A stretch of DNA of 64,000 nt from contig CM056994.1 of assembly GCA_029891345.1 (NCBI GenBank), positions 220,824,491 through 220,888,490 of the forward strand, given 5' to 3'. Positions 46,597 through 58,002 of this stretch are shown here, in pieces (within the stretch, counting starts at the first letter, position 1; the number at the start of each line of letters is the position of its first letter). Under the pieces are notes generated by a model. That model had not been told where the DNA came from. It ran no database searches and saw nothing but the letters and a program-made list of their open reading frames with translations. Source of the DNA: Dryococelus australis (taxonomy: Eukaryota > Arthropoda > Insecta > Phasmatodea > Phasmatidae). A program made the position numbers and the translations under genes.

Positions 46597-48458
46597 CAGC
46601 AGAACTCCACTATAATAAACCTCAAGGGACCAAAAATATGGCTAGTTTGTTATAGTGAAGTTCTTTATAGGGAAGCGCACAAAAAAATTTCTTGAGGTAA
46701 AATTAGATGCTGCGAAATGTTACTGAAGTGAAGTTAGCTTCAAATCTTTATTGCCAACCTCTGGCCAAGAAAGTAACTGTGACTTACGCCGCATATGAGA
46801 GGATAACATGTCATGCTCAGCGGGAGAACCACACATGTGCAACACGGATGCATTCGGAATGCTCGAAAGTAGAATGTCCCGAAGCTTATAAAATGAAAAC
46901 TAAACAATATAAGTCAATAAAACACACCACATGTAGGTCAAAAGTGCCATTAGTGTCAAGATATGCAGAAAAGTCCAGATTCCAAGATTTCATTTTTATG
47001 CTGTGAGCCTTTGAATTTCGCAATTTGAACACACATCTCGATCAAAGTCCCAGTTCATAGGCAAATATTTAAAAATTCTGCCACTGTAGGTAATACATAC
47101 CATATGCATGTTGCTCACAAGTGCCTTTAGTATCAAGATATGCAGAAAAGTCCAGGTTCCAAGATTTCATTATTATTCTGCAAGCCTTTGAAGTTTGCAA
47201 TTTGAACACACACCTCGAACAAAGTGCAGAGTTCAGAGGCAAATATTTATAAATCAAGCTACTTAAGGTAATACAAACAATAAACACGTTGCTTTCACAT
47301 GCCTATAGTATAAAGATATGTAGATAAGTCCGGGGACCGAACCTCCATTTTTTTACAATGAGCCATTGAATTTCGCACTTTGTTCAAGTTGTGTATTCAA
47401 ATTGTGAAATTCAAGGGCTCGCAGCATAAGAATGAAATCTCGGAACCCTGACTTTTCTGCATTTCTTTATACTATAGGCACATGTTAGCAACAAGTTTAT
47501 TGTTGGTATTACCTTAAGTGGCTTGATTTTTTAATATTTGCCTATTAACTCTGCACTTTGTTCGAGGTGTGTGTTCAAATTGCAAACTTCAAAGGCTCGC
47601 AGAATAAAAATGAAATCTCGGAACTCGGACTTTTCTGCATATATTGATACTAAAGGCACTTTTGAGCAACATGCATATGGTATGTTCTACCTACAGTGGC
47701 AGGATTTTTAAATATTTGCCTATGAACTCGTCACTTTGTTTGAAGTGTGTCACGTATTTGGTTTGGGTGATAAAAAATTGATTTTCTCTATTTCAGAATA
47801 TTGACCTATTATCGTTGACAATGTAGATTTCACTATGCCGAATTCCGCGACGATTTATTTATTTTCCTTCCATTATCTACTGCATTAATTATAGCAAATA
47901 ATCAAGAACAAACTTGTTAAAAGATGGTAAAATTTATTTGCAATTCAGTGAAAATACGTTTAGAGTTTAAGGTAACCTCATTTGCAATTCACGGTAAAAT
48001 ACGCCGATGTGAGAACAGACCAGAGATATAGTGACAGCATTTTGTTGTACGTAAAACTTCGGCAAAGTCTGTGCCTACACAATGATGTAGCGAATTAGTT
48101 GCAGCGATAAACACTAGTAGCGCTGCGCTTTATGATTTTTGTGTCGTATTGCCACACTAATGTATTGTATCATCTACGACTGAGTTATCTACCAAAAAAA
48201 CAGTCGCGATTTGTTTATGTTTTTAACATCGAAAAATTAAAAAATTAATGTAATTTTGTCGTTTTTTACATTTCATTCCGATTACAAAGTGTTCGTTAAC
48301 ATGAATATTGGTGAAACTTCCCGTTAATTTTTACCAAAAATTTCGTATAACTGAAAGTTATTTGCATATAAATGTTTGGTGTTTTGGCGGGACCAAATAA
48401 TAAGTTCATTATGGCGAAGTGTTCGTAAAAGTAAGTTCGTTAAAGTGGTGCTCTACTG
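46597..48458. mobile_element. pogo/Tigger-like non-autonomous element, 1.86 kb
   Basis: Left end CAGCAGAACTCCACTATAAT and right end, reversed, CAGTAGAGCACCACTTTAAC, with TA on both sides (46595-46596 and 48459-48460). The CAG start and TA flank are those of pogo/Tigger elements. No transposase is visible. Most of the left half is an inverted array of about 175-bp repeats (46940-47760). Confidence 0.8.
46940..47760. repeat. Palindromic array of about 175-bp repeats
   Basis: On the left arm (46940 to about 47390) a unit containing AGATATGCAGAAAAGTCCAG, CCAAGATTTCAT and AATTTGAACACAC repeats at about 46955, 47135 and, partly, 47310. On the right arm (about 47396 to 47760) the same unit runs in reverse: GACTTTTCTGCAT, ATGAAATCTCGGAAC and GTGTGTTCAAATTGCAAA. 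The two arms could fold into a hairpin of more than 300 bp. The centre is near 47393. Confidence 0.8.
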
Positions 48459-48637
48459 TAATAACCTACAATTGGGCTACACTCACATTCAATAGTCTTG
48501 TCATTAAACGACTATGCATCCTACTGAAAGCACTTCAGATATATCTATATATATTTAACAGGCTCCAGAACTTCTCATTTTCTGTGGTGCTGTCATAGAC
48601 AGACCCGTCATTATTGCAATAAGTAAATATTCATATA

Positions 48638-49401
48638 CCGTATTTTGGCATGTACAGGCCACATGCGTGTATAAGCCGCACCAGAAGTTTTTGATGAAAA
48701 ATTAGGGATCATTAATATTCCAAGTATAGGCCGCACTGAATTTTTGTATTTCAGTAAATATTTTTAAGTCACAATTCCGTACAAACATAGTAAATTACGT
48801 CTTAATTTCTCCTTTACAAAACATTTTAAACATAAAATTTGTGTTATGTTGCAATGTTTACGAATATACATTGCGCAATTACTATTCCACAGATGGCAAC
48901 GTAACTTGAAAAAGCATACCACAACAACATATTACAGAAAATGGCATCTTATCAACGTGCATTTGTTGCAGAGCCACGGCGGGTGTGCAAACTTCATAAG
49001 ATCTCTTTCTCTTGTACAGTAGAGAAATTATTTTCTCATGTACGAAATCTATGGGCGAGCTCCATCATGTTTACATTTTACACTTGTGAGATGAAGGTTA
49101 TTTTGTTTATGAATGCGAGTGAACAAATAACTGCACAAGTGTAGCGAATTGGGGAGGGAGGGGTGTATATCTGTGTGTGTGTTTTTTTATTATTAATTAT
49201 TTTCCTTCACTTCCTTCCTACCTTTAAGAATTGAAACATTAAAATGTACTGTATATTAAAAAATTTCTATAACATGTATTGGGGAAAAAATTTTCCAAAA
49301 AAAAAATGTTATGCCAATATCTCATATATAAGGCATACCCCACTTTTTGAAGTCATTTTTTTTTCTGGAAAAATGTCCAGCCTATACATGCTGAAATAGG
49401 G
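48638..49401. mobile_element. TIR element, 764 bp
   Basis: Left end CCGTATTTTGGCATGTACAG and right end, reversed, CCCTATTTCAGCATGTATAG, flanked by TA (48636-48637 and 49402-49403). The arms continue with a GTATAAG.CGCAC-like block. No coding capacity: the open frame 48941-49144 has no pattern. Confidence 0.75.
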
Positions 49402-50213
49402 TAATTCGTAATGAATTTTATCATTACAAACATGTTATTGCATGAATAAATAATATATTCTACAGACTGAAATATAGGTAATCTGTTAAAAATGAGTAAA
49501 TATGAACATCATTCTACATTTCTGTACTTGAGTAGAAATAACACCGGGCTAAGTTTATAAACTTTGCACAAAATGCAAGAATGCAGTGATACAACATGTA
49601 ACTTAACTAGTGAAATAAAGTCACTGCCATTTATGAACATTTTAAAATTCAAGACAATGCCAACACTACAATTTAATTATAAACCTACGAAACAAAAATT
49701 TATTTCCAGTATGATTTCATTTTGTTATTATTTCCAAGGCGTTTGTTTTGATTTAGATATTTCTTTAATTTTTAACTTGAAAAAGTTAATATAAATCAGT
49801 TTTTAAAAGCATGAATATAAAATTTTTTTCAAATCGCAGTTGAATTTTACAGGCAAAATTCTGGTACAAAGATATCATAATACAACATTTTAAGATTTGT
49901 TTCTGATTAAATTAAAATTAACTTGGTGTACAACATATGTGTAAAAATGTGCTCACTTGCCAACTGAAAAGTTAACAGAACCACCTTTTCATTGAGCCCC
50001 TGAAACCATTTATATTCTCAATAATTTTTACAATCCAGAAAAGTACTTTTAAAGTAAAAATGAGTATTCTGGAAAATACAAAATACTACACAAAAGTTGG
50101 CTACTTAATACAAAATACAAAAAATATGTATCTCAGATACTTGTATTTTCGATACTGCTCATCTCTGTCTACATGTACAATAAACATTCATTTTGAAATA
50201 AGAAACAACACAC
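49402..50213. other. Intronic non-coding sequence
   Basis: AT-rich sequence at the 5' end of the large FOXRED1 intron. No gene or repeat recognised. Confidence 0.5.
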
Positions 50214-50328
50214 CATGACCACTAAATCCAGTTGCAATGTAGAGGTTGTGATATGCTGGATGAGGGCCAATGATACCATTTTCATCAAATTCATTGAAGT
50301 CATAATATCCTGCCCATGCACTCTTCAA
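50214..50328 (-). CDS. FOXRED1: FOXRED1 penultimate coding exon
   Basis: Internal exon of the complex I assembly factor FOXRED1. It follows a good acceptor (TGTGCTTTCAG) and reads [38 protein letters not shown] plus one base of the next Gly codon, then a GTGTGTTG donor. The family has WAGYYD.N..D.NG..GPHP and [12 protein letters not shown] at this place, in the C-terminal part of the FAD-binding domain. 115 bp: 38 codons plus one base. The next exon, 41 kb away at 8908-9047, supplies GG and continues LQQA, so the phase fits. Upstream exons were not found between here and 64000. Confidence 0.9.
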
Positions 50329-52683
50329 CTGAAAGCACAGACACACTGACATTACACTGAGGATCTATGTGGACGTAAACATTAACCTAAAATAAAGTGT
50401 AAATACCAAACAATAATAAATTAATCCAAAATAATGTGTAAATACGATACAAAAATTAATTAATCCCGCATCCTAATCATACAAATAACAGATGTAAGGC
50501 CATGTGTACCTTCATATTTAAATTTTCTTTCCATTCTACATTCAAGGTTTCTGATGAACACACATTGGCAGTGACAATACACAGCAGCAGTTAATAAATC
50601 ACCTAAGTCTATAATAAGCTGATACACCTTATACAGGTTTTTACAAAAAAATATGCATAACTTTTCAGAGATATAAAAACATTAAATATAATTTCAAAAA
50701 TTACAAACATTAATTTTGAAAACTTGAAAATGTTACAAAAGTATAAGTAAATTACAAAACATATACATTTTTAACAGTATGATTGATGTAAGAATCTATA
50801 CTACATTAAAGGGTTACATATTATGAAATTATGTAACAAGAAGCAACTTTCATATAATGTTCCTGTTAAAACTTTATTGAGTTTATCACTAGGGTTAGCT
50901 CACAGCTGCCAGAGCCTTGTCTCAGAGCTAGAACTGGAAGTTATGACAATTGTAATAATGATCTCAGCACTATTTCTATGTGGTTCTGGTCTCCCTCCCT
51001 TTCTCACTTCAGACTCAGGGTGTAAACTTAAGTGTCCTGCCTTGGAGCTACTTATATCAAGCTCTCCCTTCGGACAAATGTGGGACTGAGGGAAGATCAG
51101 ATTGCCTTAATGGACTAACTCAGTAGTGTATGAAGAGCCCTTATTCTATCATCTCTCTGGAGGGAATATGGTTCATGCCCTTTCTAAAATGATTTTCCTA
51201 CTGATGCTGCTCCAGTTGCTGCTTGACCTGCCAAACGGACTATGGTATTGGTAAGAACAACCGGAAGTAACCTCAGATGTGATAAATGGGGTACAGGAAG
51301 CTCTAGCCCAAATACTGTTGCAAGTCTGAGAAACAGGAGATGGATCATTCTCTTGGGTTAGTGAAATGCTGACAGGATGGGTCAATGTAAGCTTGACAAT
51401 GTTTCCAGTGATTATGGTCACATCAATGTCACCATCATTTTGGCAGAAGTCTCTCCTCTGACCATTGGGAGCCTGATTATAGTCTATTTCATTTAAGTGA
51501 GGTAAAATCTGACAATGTGACCAATCTACAAATTATGTAAACAGTAAATTCTCTCGTTTGTAAAGTATTGTATCATCTGATGAATTGCTGCGAGATGAGT
51601 GTTGATAAGTTGGCAATTTTGATGATAGCTTTGGAAGAAAACAGTACTCAGAACTAAAAGTCGTAATTAAAAATTTTAATTATATGTACTTACAACATTT
51701 ACGGTTTAAATTATGTTTTTAAAGCAATATTAATTTTTTTTGGCTTTTAGTAAATGAACTTTTAAAACATGTTTAGAAATTATGACAGAACATGTCGACA
51801 CATACCAACAGTAAACATCTTCAGCCATTGTCTAGCCATGTTTATGTTTCCAGTTTCCAGCCCGGTGAATGTTGTTGTGCGTGTGCTTTTTTCTTTTCAG
51901 TCATTGTGTTTATATGAGTATCTTGATGGTGTTGTCGGAATTATTTTGTCGGTAGTTAATTACTTTTTTTATTTGCTTTCTTTAAGCATAGTTGGTTGTA
52001 GGAACCATTGCAGTACATTTTCTTGAGTGAAATGTAAATGGGCTATAGTCATGAGTATAGTGTTGCCATGTGCTGTGCCCTCTCCCTTGCACTAGTTCAT
52101 TATGACATCCATTACAGGGAGCGCACTCACCCCACGTGCTCGTCAGACACCCATGTCATCACTTGGTAACCTAGGGTTTGCCCTTCGGGCACTTGTAAGG
52201 TTGCAGTGCAGACTGAGTGTTGTGTGTGTGAATTGGCCTGCCAATAAAATGTTCACACCCATATGTGGCATTTTCTTGCCCTCAGCTCATTGTGCTTTGA
52301 ACACCTTATTCTGCTTCATATCTTTTTGGCCTAAACTCTGAAACAATACTTCTCGGTTTAGGTATGATCCTTGCCCTTTGCCCTGAAGGCTTGTTTCTTC
52401 ATCCAGCACTCCAGCTCATCAATGGGAATCAGGGTACTGGCAGTAGTGCTGCCTTGCCAGTCACCAAGAGGATGAAGTGTGGAGCCCTGGCTGTTCCCAA
52501 CAGTAGAGCAATTGGTTGTTGGTGGAGAGCGGAGAGGTTTGTACGGCTCTTAACACTGGGGTTTTGAGAGTTGGTTGTTTGTGGTAGTGCCACTCCTCTT
52601 GGGTGCTCCATGGGAGGAAAGTGTAGGAGGCCTTGGTAGGGAAGTGAGCTCACAAACATTCCCATGGGACTCAGTATGCTATA
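50329..52683. other. Non-coding, probably FOXRED1 intron
   Basis: No gene recognised. The stretch 50880-51430 and the GC-richer stretch 52090-52570 have open frames on both strands without a family pattern. The latter could be a decayed retroelement. Confidence 0.4.
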
Positions 52684-52894
52684 GGCCATTCATGGCAAAG
52701 AGAGCTCTTTTGAAAGCCCTCTCATTTGGAATAATAGTCAATAAATATGTCTTATTTAAGCCTTAGACGTAAACTTCCGAGTGTGGTGGAATACACCCAC
52801 TGTGTTTATAACTTACATGGCAATATTTATTTTAAAAAAGGTGGCTGAAGGGGAAAAAATGGCTGAAAAAGTGCTTACTTTTTCGTGAACACCC
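52684..52894. mobile_element. MITE family M1, copy 3
   Basis: Ends GGCCATTCATGGCAAAGAGA (left) and GGGTGTTCACGAAAAAGTAA (right, reversed), with TA flanks (52682-52683 and 52895-52896). The interior (GTGGAATACACCCACTGTG, CTTACATGGCAATATTTATT) matches the reverse complement of copy 1. Confidence 0.8.
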
Positions 52895-55800
52895 TATAAG
52901 TGAGGAGGCTACAAGGCTGCGAGATGCTGCTACAAATGAACCAACTTGAATCAGCCATGTGATCTGGCAAAGAGGGATACCTGTCAGGGTGCTTTGCCAT
53001 TACTAGAACTTTTTCCCTGCTAACCCCAACCCCTCCCAAACCTCAGCATCCAGCACCTCATCCAGCTATTCTAGCATGCCATCCAGCATGCACCATTTTT
53101 TTTACCAATCATTAAAATGGGCTTTTTTGCACCATTCAGGGCCTCAACCAGTCCTACTCTGAAACCATCACTCCCAAAAGCATACAGACAAATCACAAAC
53201 CTAACCACGGGATCAGTATACATAACAGGCTATGGTAACAAAAAAACCCTGTCAAAGGAGCATCAACTTCGCAGCTCTAAGGGAGGGAAGAGAGGTAGAC
53301 ATTGACATCAACCTACTAAATGACAGAGTTCCGATCGTAGATCACCTGATCTCGGTTCAAAACTAGAATTGAGATGAAACACTGTTTGTGATTGACTCTC
53401 ATTTCATGACGTCATGATGCAACTGTTTATTTTGAGGTTTGGAGACAATTAATACGTTTTTGTGGACATTATCTCTTAAGACTACAATGTTTTACAATAT
53501 AATTTAGTTGAATGCACTGAAAAAACTGTGTTTCAGTTGTTTTGCTTGATTGGAAACACTTTGCACATATTTTGTCATTATTTTTAATACCAATATTATT
53601 GAAGAAGGTAGAGTACACAGAACTAGATGGTATGATGTTTAATTTGTTTTAAGTAAAATAATGGTTGTACGATCTTTACTGAATAATATTCAAGTGTGTA
53701 TAATGTTGTTTTGAATTCCCAAAAATAAATTTGTTCTTAGTGGTTGTTGGTGTATTTTCAAACTACCTCTGCCGGCTATGGATGCTCTTTCGTGAGCAAT
53801 AAATTTGACATGAGATTTTGCTCGTGTGGAAAATTAGGACAGTTTCTGATATTCTGAATGGCTTTTCCAGTTTTCCGTTTTGTTTGATCGGAGGGAATAG
53901 CATGAATTTCTTCTTCTCTTTACAAATATTAATAACATCTTTAATTCAACAAGTGCACTGCATCTTAAGTTTTTGTAAAAGTTCTCAATTTACATTCTAC
54001 AACAGTAAAAACAACCAAATCCATTCTAAAACTATTTAAATATTACCAAGTTTATTTCTAGTAAATAATATTTTACAGTGTTTTTATTTTCACATTAATT
54101 ACATTCAACACAAAAAACTTTTATTCTTCTCTGTTCACTTTATAAATAATTACTAAAATGTATCTTTAAGTGCCAAACAGAGCTTAAATACGGAATATTT
54201 GAATGTTTATGTCATTTAAAACAAAATTGCTTTTCGATATATCTTCGACATTTTAAAATAAAGCACTCGTATTTACTTGATCCAAGATCATTCTACTGAA
54301 CCGCCAAAAGGCACGGTTCAAGGCGAGGTTCAAATTGATCTTAGTTCTGCATGCAGATCGCAATGGTGCAACAGCCAAATGCACTGAACCAGGATCAAAC
54401 TGGTATTTAAACCTAGATCATTGCTGAACCTGAATGGTGCAACCGGGCATAAGAATCAGCCCCGGTGAAGCATCACCCTTACCCTTAACTCAACTGCAAA
54501 TTACTCCTCAGTCTGGTGTTGGGATATATAGGTTGTCATCCAAGAAATCAGCATTCTTTTAGGATCTCCATATAGGTTCATGGTCACTGCCCATTGAAAA
54601 CATAATCACCCATAAGTAAGAGTGATTCGCCGGGTGGCAGTTCCAAGATTAACACTCCCCTGATCTTTTCCTTAGATCATTCCCTGGGGGGTCAGTAACT
54701 CACTGTCCCTTGTTCAAGCCTTAACACAATTTCTTAGGATGCGTTGGCTCACAGGCAAGTTTGTTGCTGGCTTGGGAAGTGGTGGGCCATGCAGTTAAAA
54801 CATAGGAGATAAACATACAAGATAGTCATGAGGATATGAGCATCATTTTTCCCAGGCGACAATTTACAAATCCACCCTTTCCAATTCTTGCTGTACATGT
54901 ATTGTGTGTGATGCTCGGACAGTAAAGGTGGATCACAAAAGATGGTTTCCCAACATCATGTAATGACTACACCATTTCCATCAGTTACAAACTGAGTCTT
55001 TGGGGTGGCTCAGTGGTGGATGGCAGTTGAAACAAGCCCCATGCTACTGATGTAGCCAGCTTCAACCCCCCTCACCATGTTTTTTTTTCCAGCATGTGGG
55101 TAAGTAGAGATCACTCCACCCCTCCCCAAAAATATGAGATTTAGCGGGCTACAATATAGTCATCGACATATATTTTGTGAAAAATATTTGTACACCCAGC
55201 TGTCTTCTTAGTAAAACTACACTATCAACCCCAAATTAATCTCATAAACTTTACGGTACGTCCGATAGTTACCTTTACAAAAACAATATCTTTCTATTGA
55301 ATGTCTTATCATATAATTGGTTTCTTTTTGCAACTTTACAACTATTCAAAGTTATTATTAAAAAAAAAAAAAAACTCCTATGCGACTCATTCTCACCCAT
55401 AACATATTGCAATATCATTCTATCCATCTTTTATTTAATTGTGATCAGACAAACTGGCAGAGTAGCCATAGAGATAAAGCCCAGTGTCATTATAAAAACT
55501 GACTGGTTTATGAGAAGCTGGAAAACATATTTTGACCAGTACTATATGTCAGATGTCAGCACTGATAAGAGCACTTTCATACTCTGCCACCAAATTCAAT
55601 ACCTGTTTACACATAGAAGATGTAGAACTGAAAATTATCAGAACTCACACCACACTGTTTTTCTTCCAAAGATATAAGAGTATGCACAATAATAGAACTT
55701 CATTAGTTGAATGCAATGGAAATAAATAAATTTTAAATGCAAACCAGAATTTGAGCATTATTTTTAATCAACATTACTAAGAGCGATAGTAAATGTTTTT

Positions 55801-57772
55801 TGTAACCTCAGCAATATTCTTCAGCCATTTCTCAGGACACCTAGCAGCAGTAATCAAATAATAATTACATAATTTGCTAACAGTTATGAATTCTATAGAT
55901 ATGTTAATACTAATCCTTTTCTTTTATGGTTATTCACTCTACTAATATTCTGCAAGTACGTCTAATGGTTTAATATTTTATAAAAGCTAATTTTCATTGA
56001 ATGATTTTTACAAAGTTAGTAGCCATGTATGTAACTTAAAAGTAAATAATGTACAACTACAAGCACTGTAACTATAATTAAATTCTGAACTAGAGTTCCA
56101 CTAATTATAGACATTTGTTTCATTACAGAACATAGGCCTAAGCTACAGTTTGGGTTTGATATTTCTGAACCTAAGTCTGGTAGCAATATCAATACTGCTG
56201 AGTTTGTTGGGGTTATACATGAAAATTGAGAAAAGTTTTTCAGTCTATGTAACAGAAATGGAAAATTTTAAGAGACACAATGTTTATAAATGACTATGAA
56301 TGTTTATAAATGACAACATATATCTCAAACTATGACATACCCAAACTTTGTGAACTGTGAATTGTAAATATGATTGGATGAGACAAGTGTAACTTGGAAA
56401 TGACAGTAACGCGTGTATTGTCATAACAAAATATACTTAGGTACTCTGTCTTCTTTGTGATTCTTGCTGTTAATAATAATATTTTCTACAGAGTTAATGT
56501 TTGTTAATTAATGATTAGCAATTAATTAGCAGTTAATTAATAACTAGGCAATATTATTTTAATCCTATGCAGATACAGTATCAAAGAAGTGAAATGAAGA
56601 TAACAGAAAGCATGAAGTTCATAGCTGCTGCTCTCATGTACAGTTAAAATATTTTTGAAGTCCTACACACCATAACAAGGAAATCACGAAAGGTGATGGT
56701 TTAAGAGGGGCATACATATAAATTTTGCTATTTATTTTTCATTTTATACGCATCTCAACCATTTATCTCTTAAAACAAAAAAGTTTCTTGCTTGCCACTT
56801 TTTTTTCCTGTGCACACCTAGAAAAATAATCAAAAAAGAGCATTGTTTTGCCATTTTTAATGTAGACAATATACTCAGTAAAGAAAATATTATGATTGCA
56901 TCTTAGTTAAGTAAATATCAGTGATATGGCAGTAAAATTTTGAGATTGAATGGATAGTTCTCGAGTGACAATCAGCTTAGTTTGAACGTTTTTCAGCTGC
57001 GTGAAGCGAGCGCACACAGCACTGTTGAGTTGCCTACGCGCAGAAGCTCAAGGGAGCATTGAGGAGGCACAAATAAGGGTGAGATTCCCATGTTTCTTTG
57101 AGGCTCCGGCCAGCGCGAGGGACTTGCTGGAGGATGGGCAGCAGTGCACAGCTACAGTAGAGCACAATGCTAAAATCCTGCAAATAATTATCTCTGCCAA
57201 CAAAATTGAGCTCTAACCAAGTAATACTGCATTATTAAAGGAAAATAGCATTAATTTTCAGTTCAATTTTAGTCAATAATACTTCACATTTGAAACTTTG
57301 ACTGAATAAAATATCCAGCAAAAAAAATGGAAATTTGGTCAGTGCTACGGCCCAAGAGCAAAGCCTCATGCACCGCCACTGCGGTGGCTATAATTCTACT
57401 TGCTGCTAAACCTTCTCCAAATTATTTTACTTTGGCAGCCCTGGTACATATAACTAACCAAACACAGACCCCTACTTATATTTTAAAGTGTAAAGGTATT
57501 CCTGACTTGGAGAATAGCTTTCACTATCGCAGAGCTATTGAATGGAGAAATTAATGAATCTGTACTTTGTAGCCCTCTAGACTTGACTAGTCTACTGGTT
57601 GTTATTGCTGGGAGCCTAAGTGAAACCAGTGTCAACAGTGGCAGACAATGCACATCTCAAATTGTCACCATGCAGCACGTTCACTTTGTGTTTGATACAT
57701 AACTCTATCTATCTCTCTTATTATATGGCGGTGAACTACTGGGTGTTGGTGGCATACCATGAAGGCTCTCTA
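52895..57772. other. Non-coding, no recognised genes
   Basis: AT-rich with scattered GC-richer patches. About 54300-54450 ends in TGAATGGTGCAACCGGGCAT; its reverse (GCCCGGTTGCACCATTCA) resembles the terminus of a Harbinger-type MITE common in insects, and internal CGGTTCA motifs support a repeat, but I found no second end. 57001-57216 is open and GC-richer without a known pattern. Confidence 0.4.
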
Positions 57773-58002
57773 GGCTGTTCATGGTAAAGTGAGCACTTTT
57801 GAGGTCCTAGTTACTTTCTTCCTATAAGCTTTTTTTTAATTCTTCCACATCTTTTTAAAATAGACATTGCCATTTAGGTAATAAACACAGTGTCTTTATT
57901 TCATTGTACTCTATAGTTAACGTCTAAAGTTACAATAAAATATATTGAGTATTATTCCAAATGAGAGGGCTTCCAAAAGTGCTCACTTTACAGTGAATAG
58001 TA
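57773..58002. mobile_element. MITE family M1, copy 4
   Basis: Left end GGCTGTTCATGGTAAAGTGA after TA (57771-57772); right side GTGCTCACTTTACAGTGAAT then AGTA. It matches copy 1 along its length (AATAAACACAGTGT; TTATTCCAAATGAGAGGGCT). About 230 bp. Confidence 0.85.

Larger units (their letters stand above)
9048..50213 (-). other. FOXRED1: FOXRED1 intron, about 41 kb
   Basis: This is the intron between the two recognised FOXRED1 exons. It begins (minus strand) with GTGTGTTG after the codon start G of GFSGHG, and ends with TTTTTCCAG. Nearly everything annotated from 9.3 to 49.4 kb lies inside it, so those transposons are intronic insertions. That the exons belong to one transcript is inferred from phase, order and protein continuity. 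Confidence 0.75.

Noticed and set aside
53117..54039. Short open frames between the MITE copies
   Set aside because: No family pattern and codon use like the surrounding non-coding DNA.
54300..54450. A complete Harbinger-type MITE
   Set aside because: Only one terminus-like end (GCCCGGTTGCACC on the minus strand) is visible; no partner end or target duplication was found.
57001..57216. A plus-strand exon
   Set aside because: GC-richer and open, but with no recognisable protein pattern and no clear pair of splice sites.
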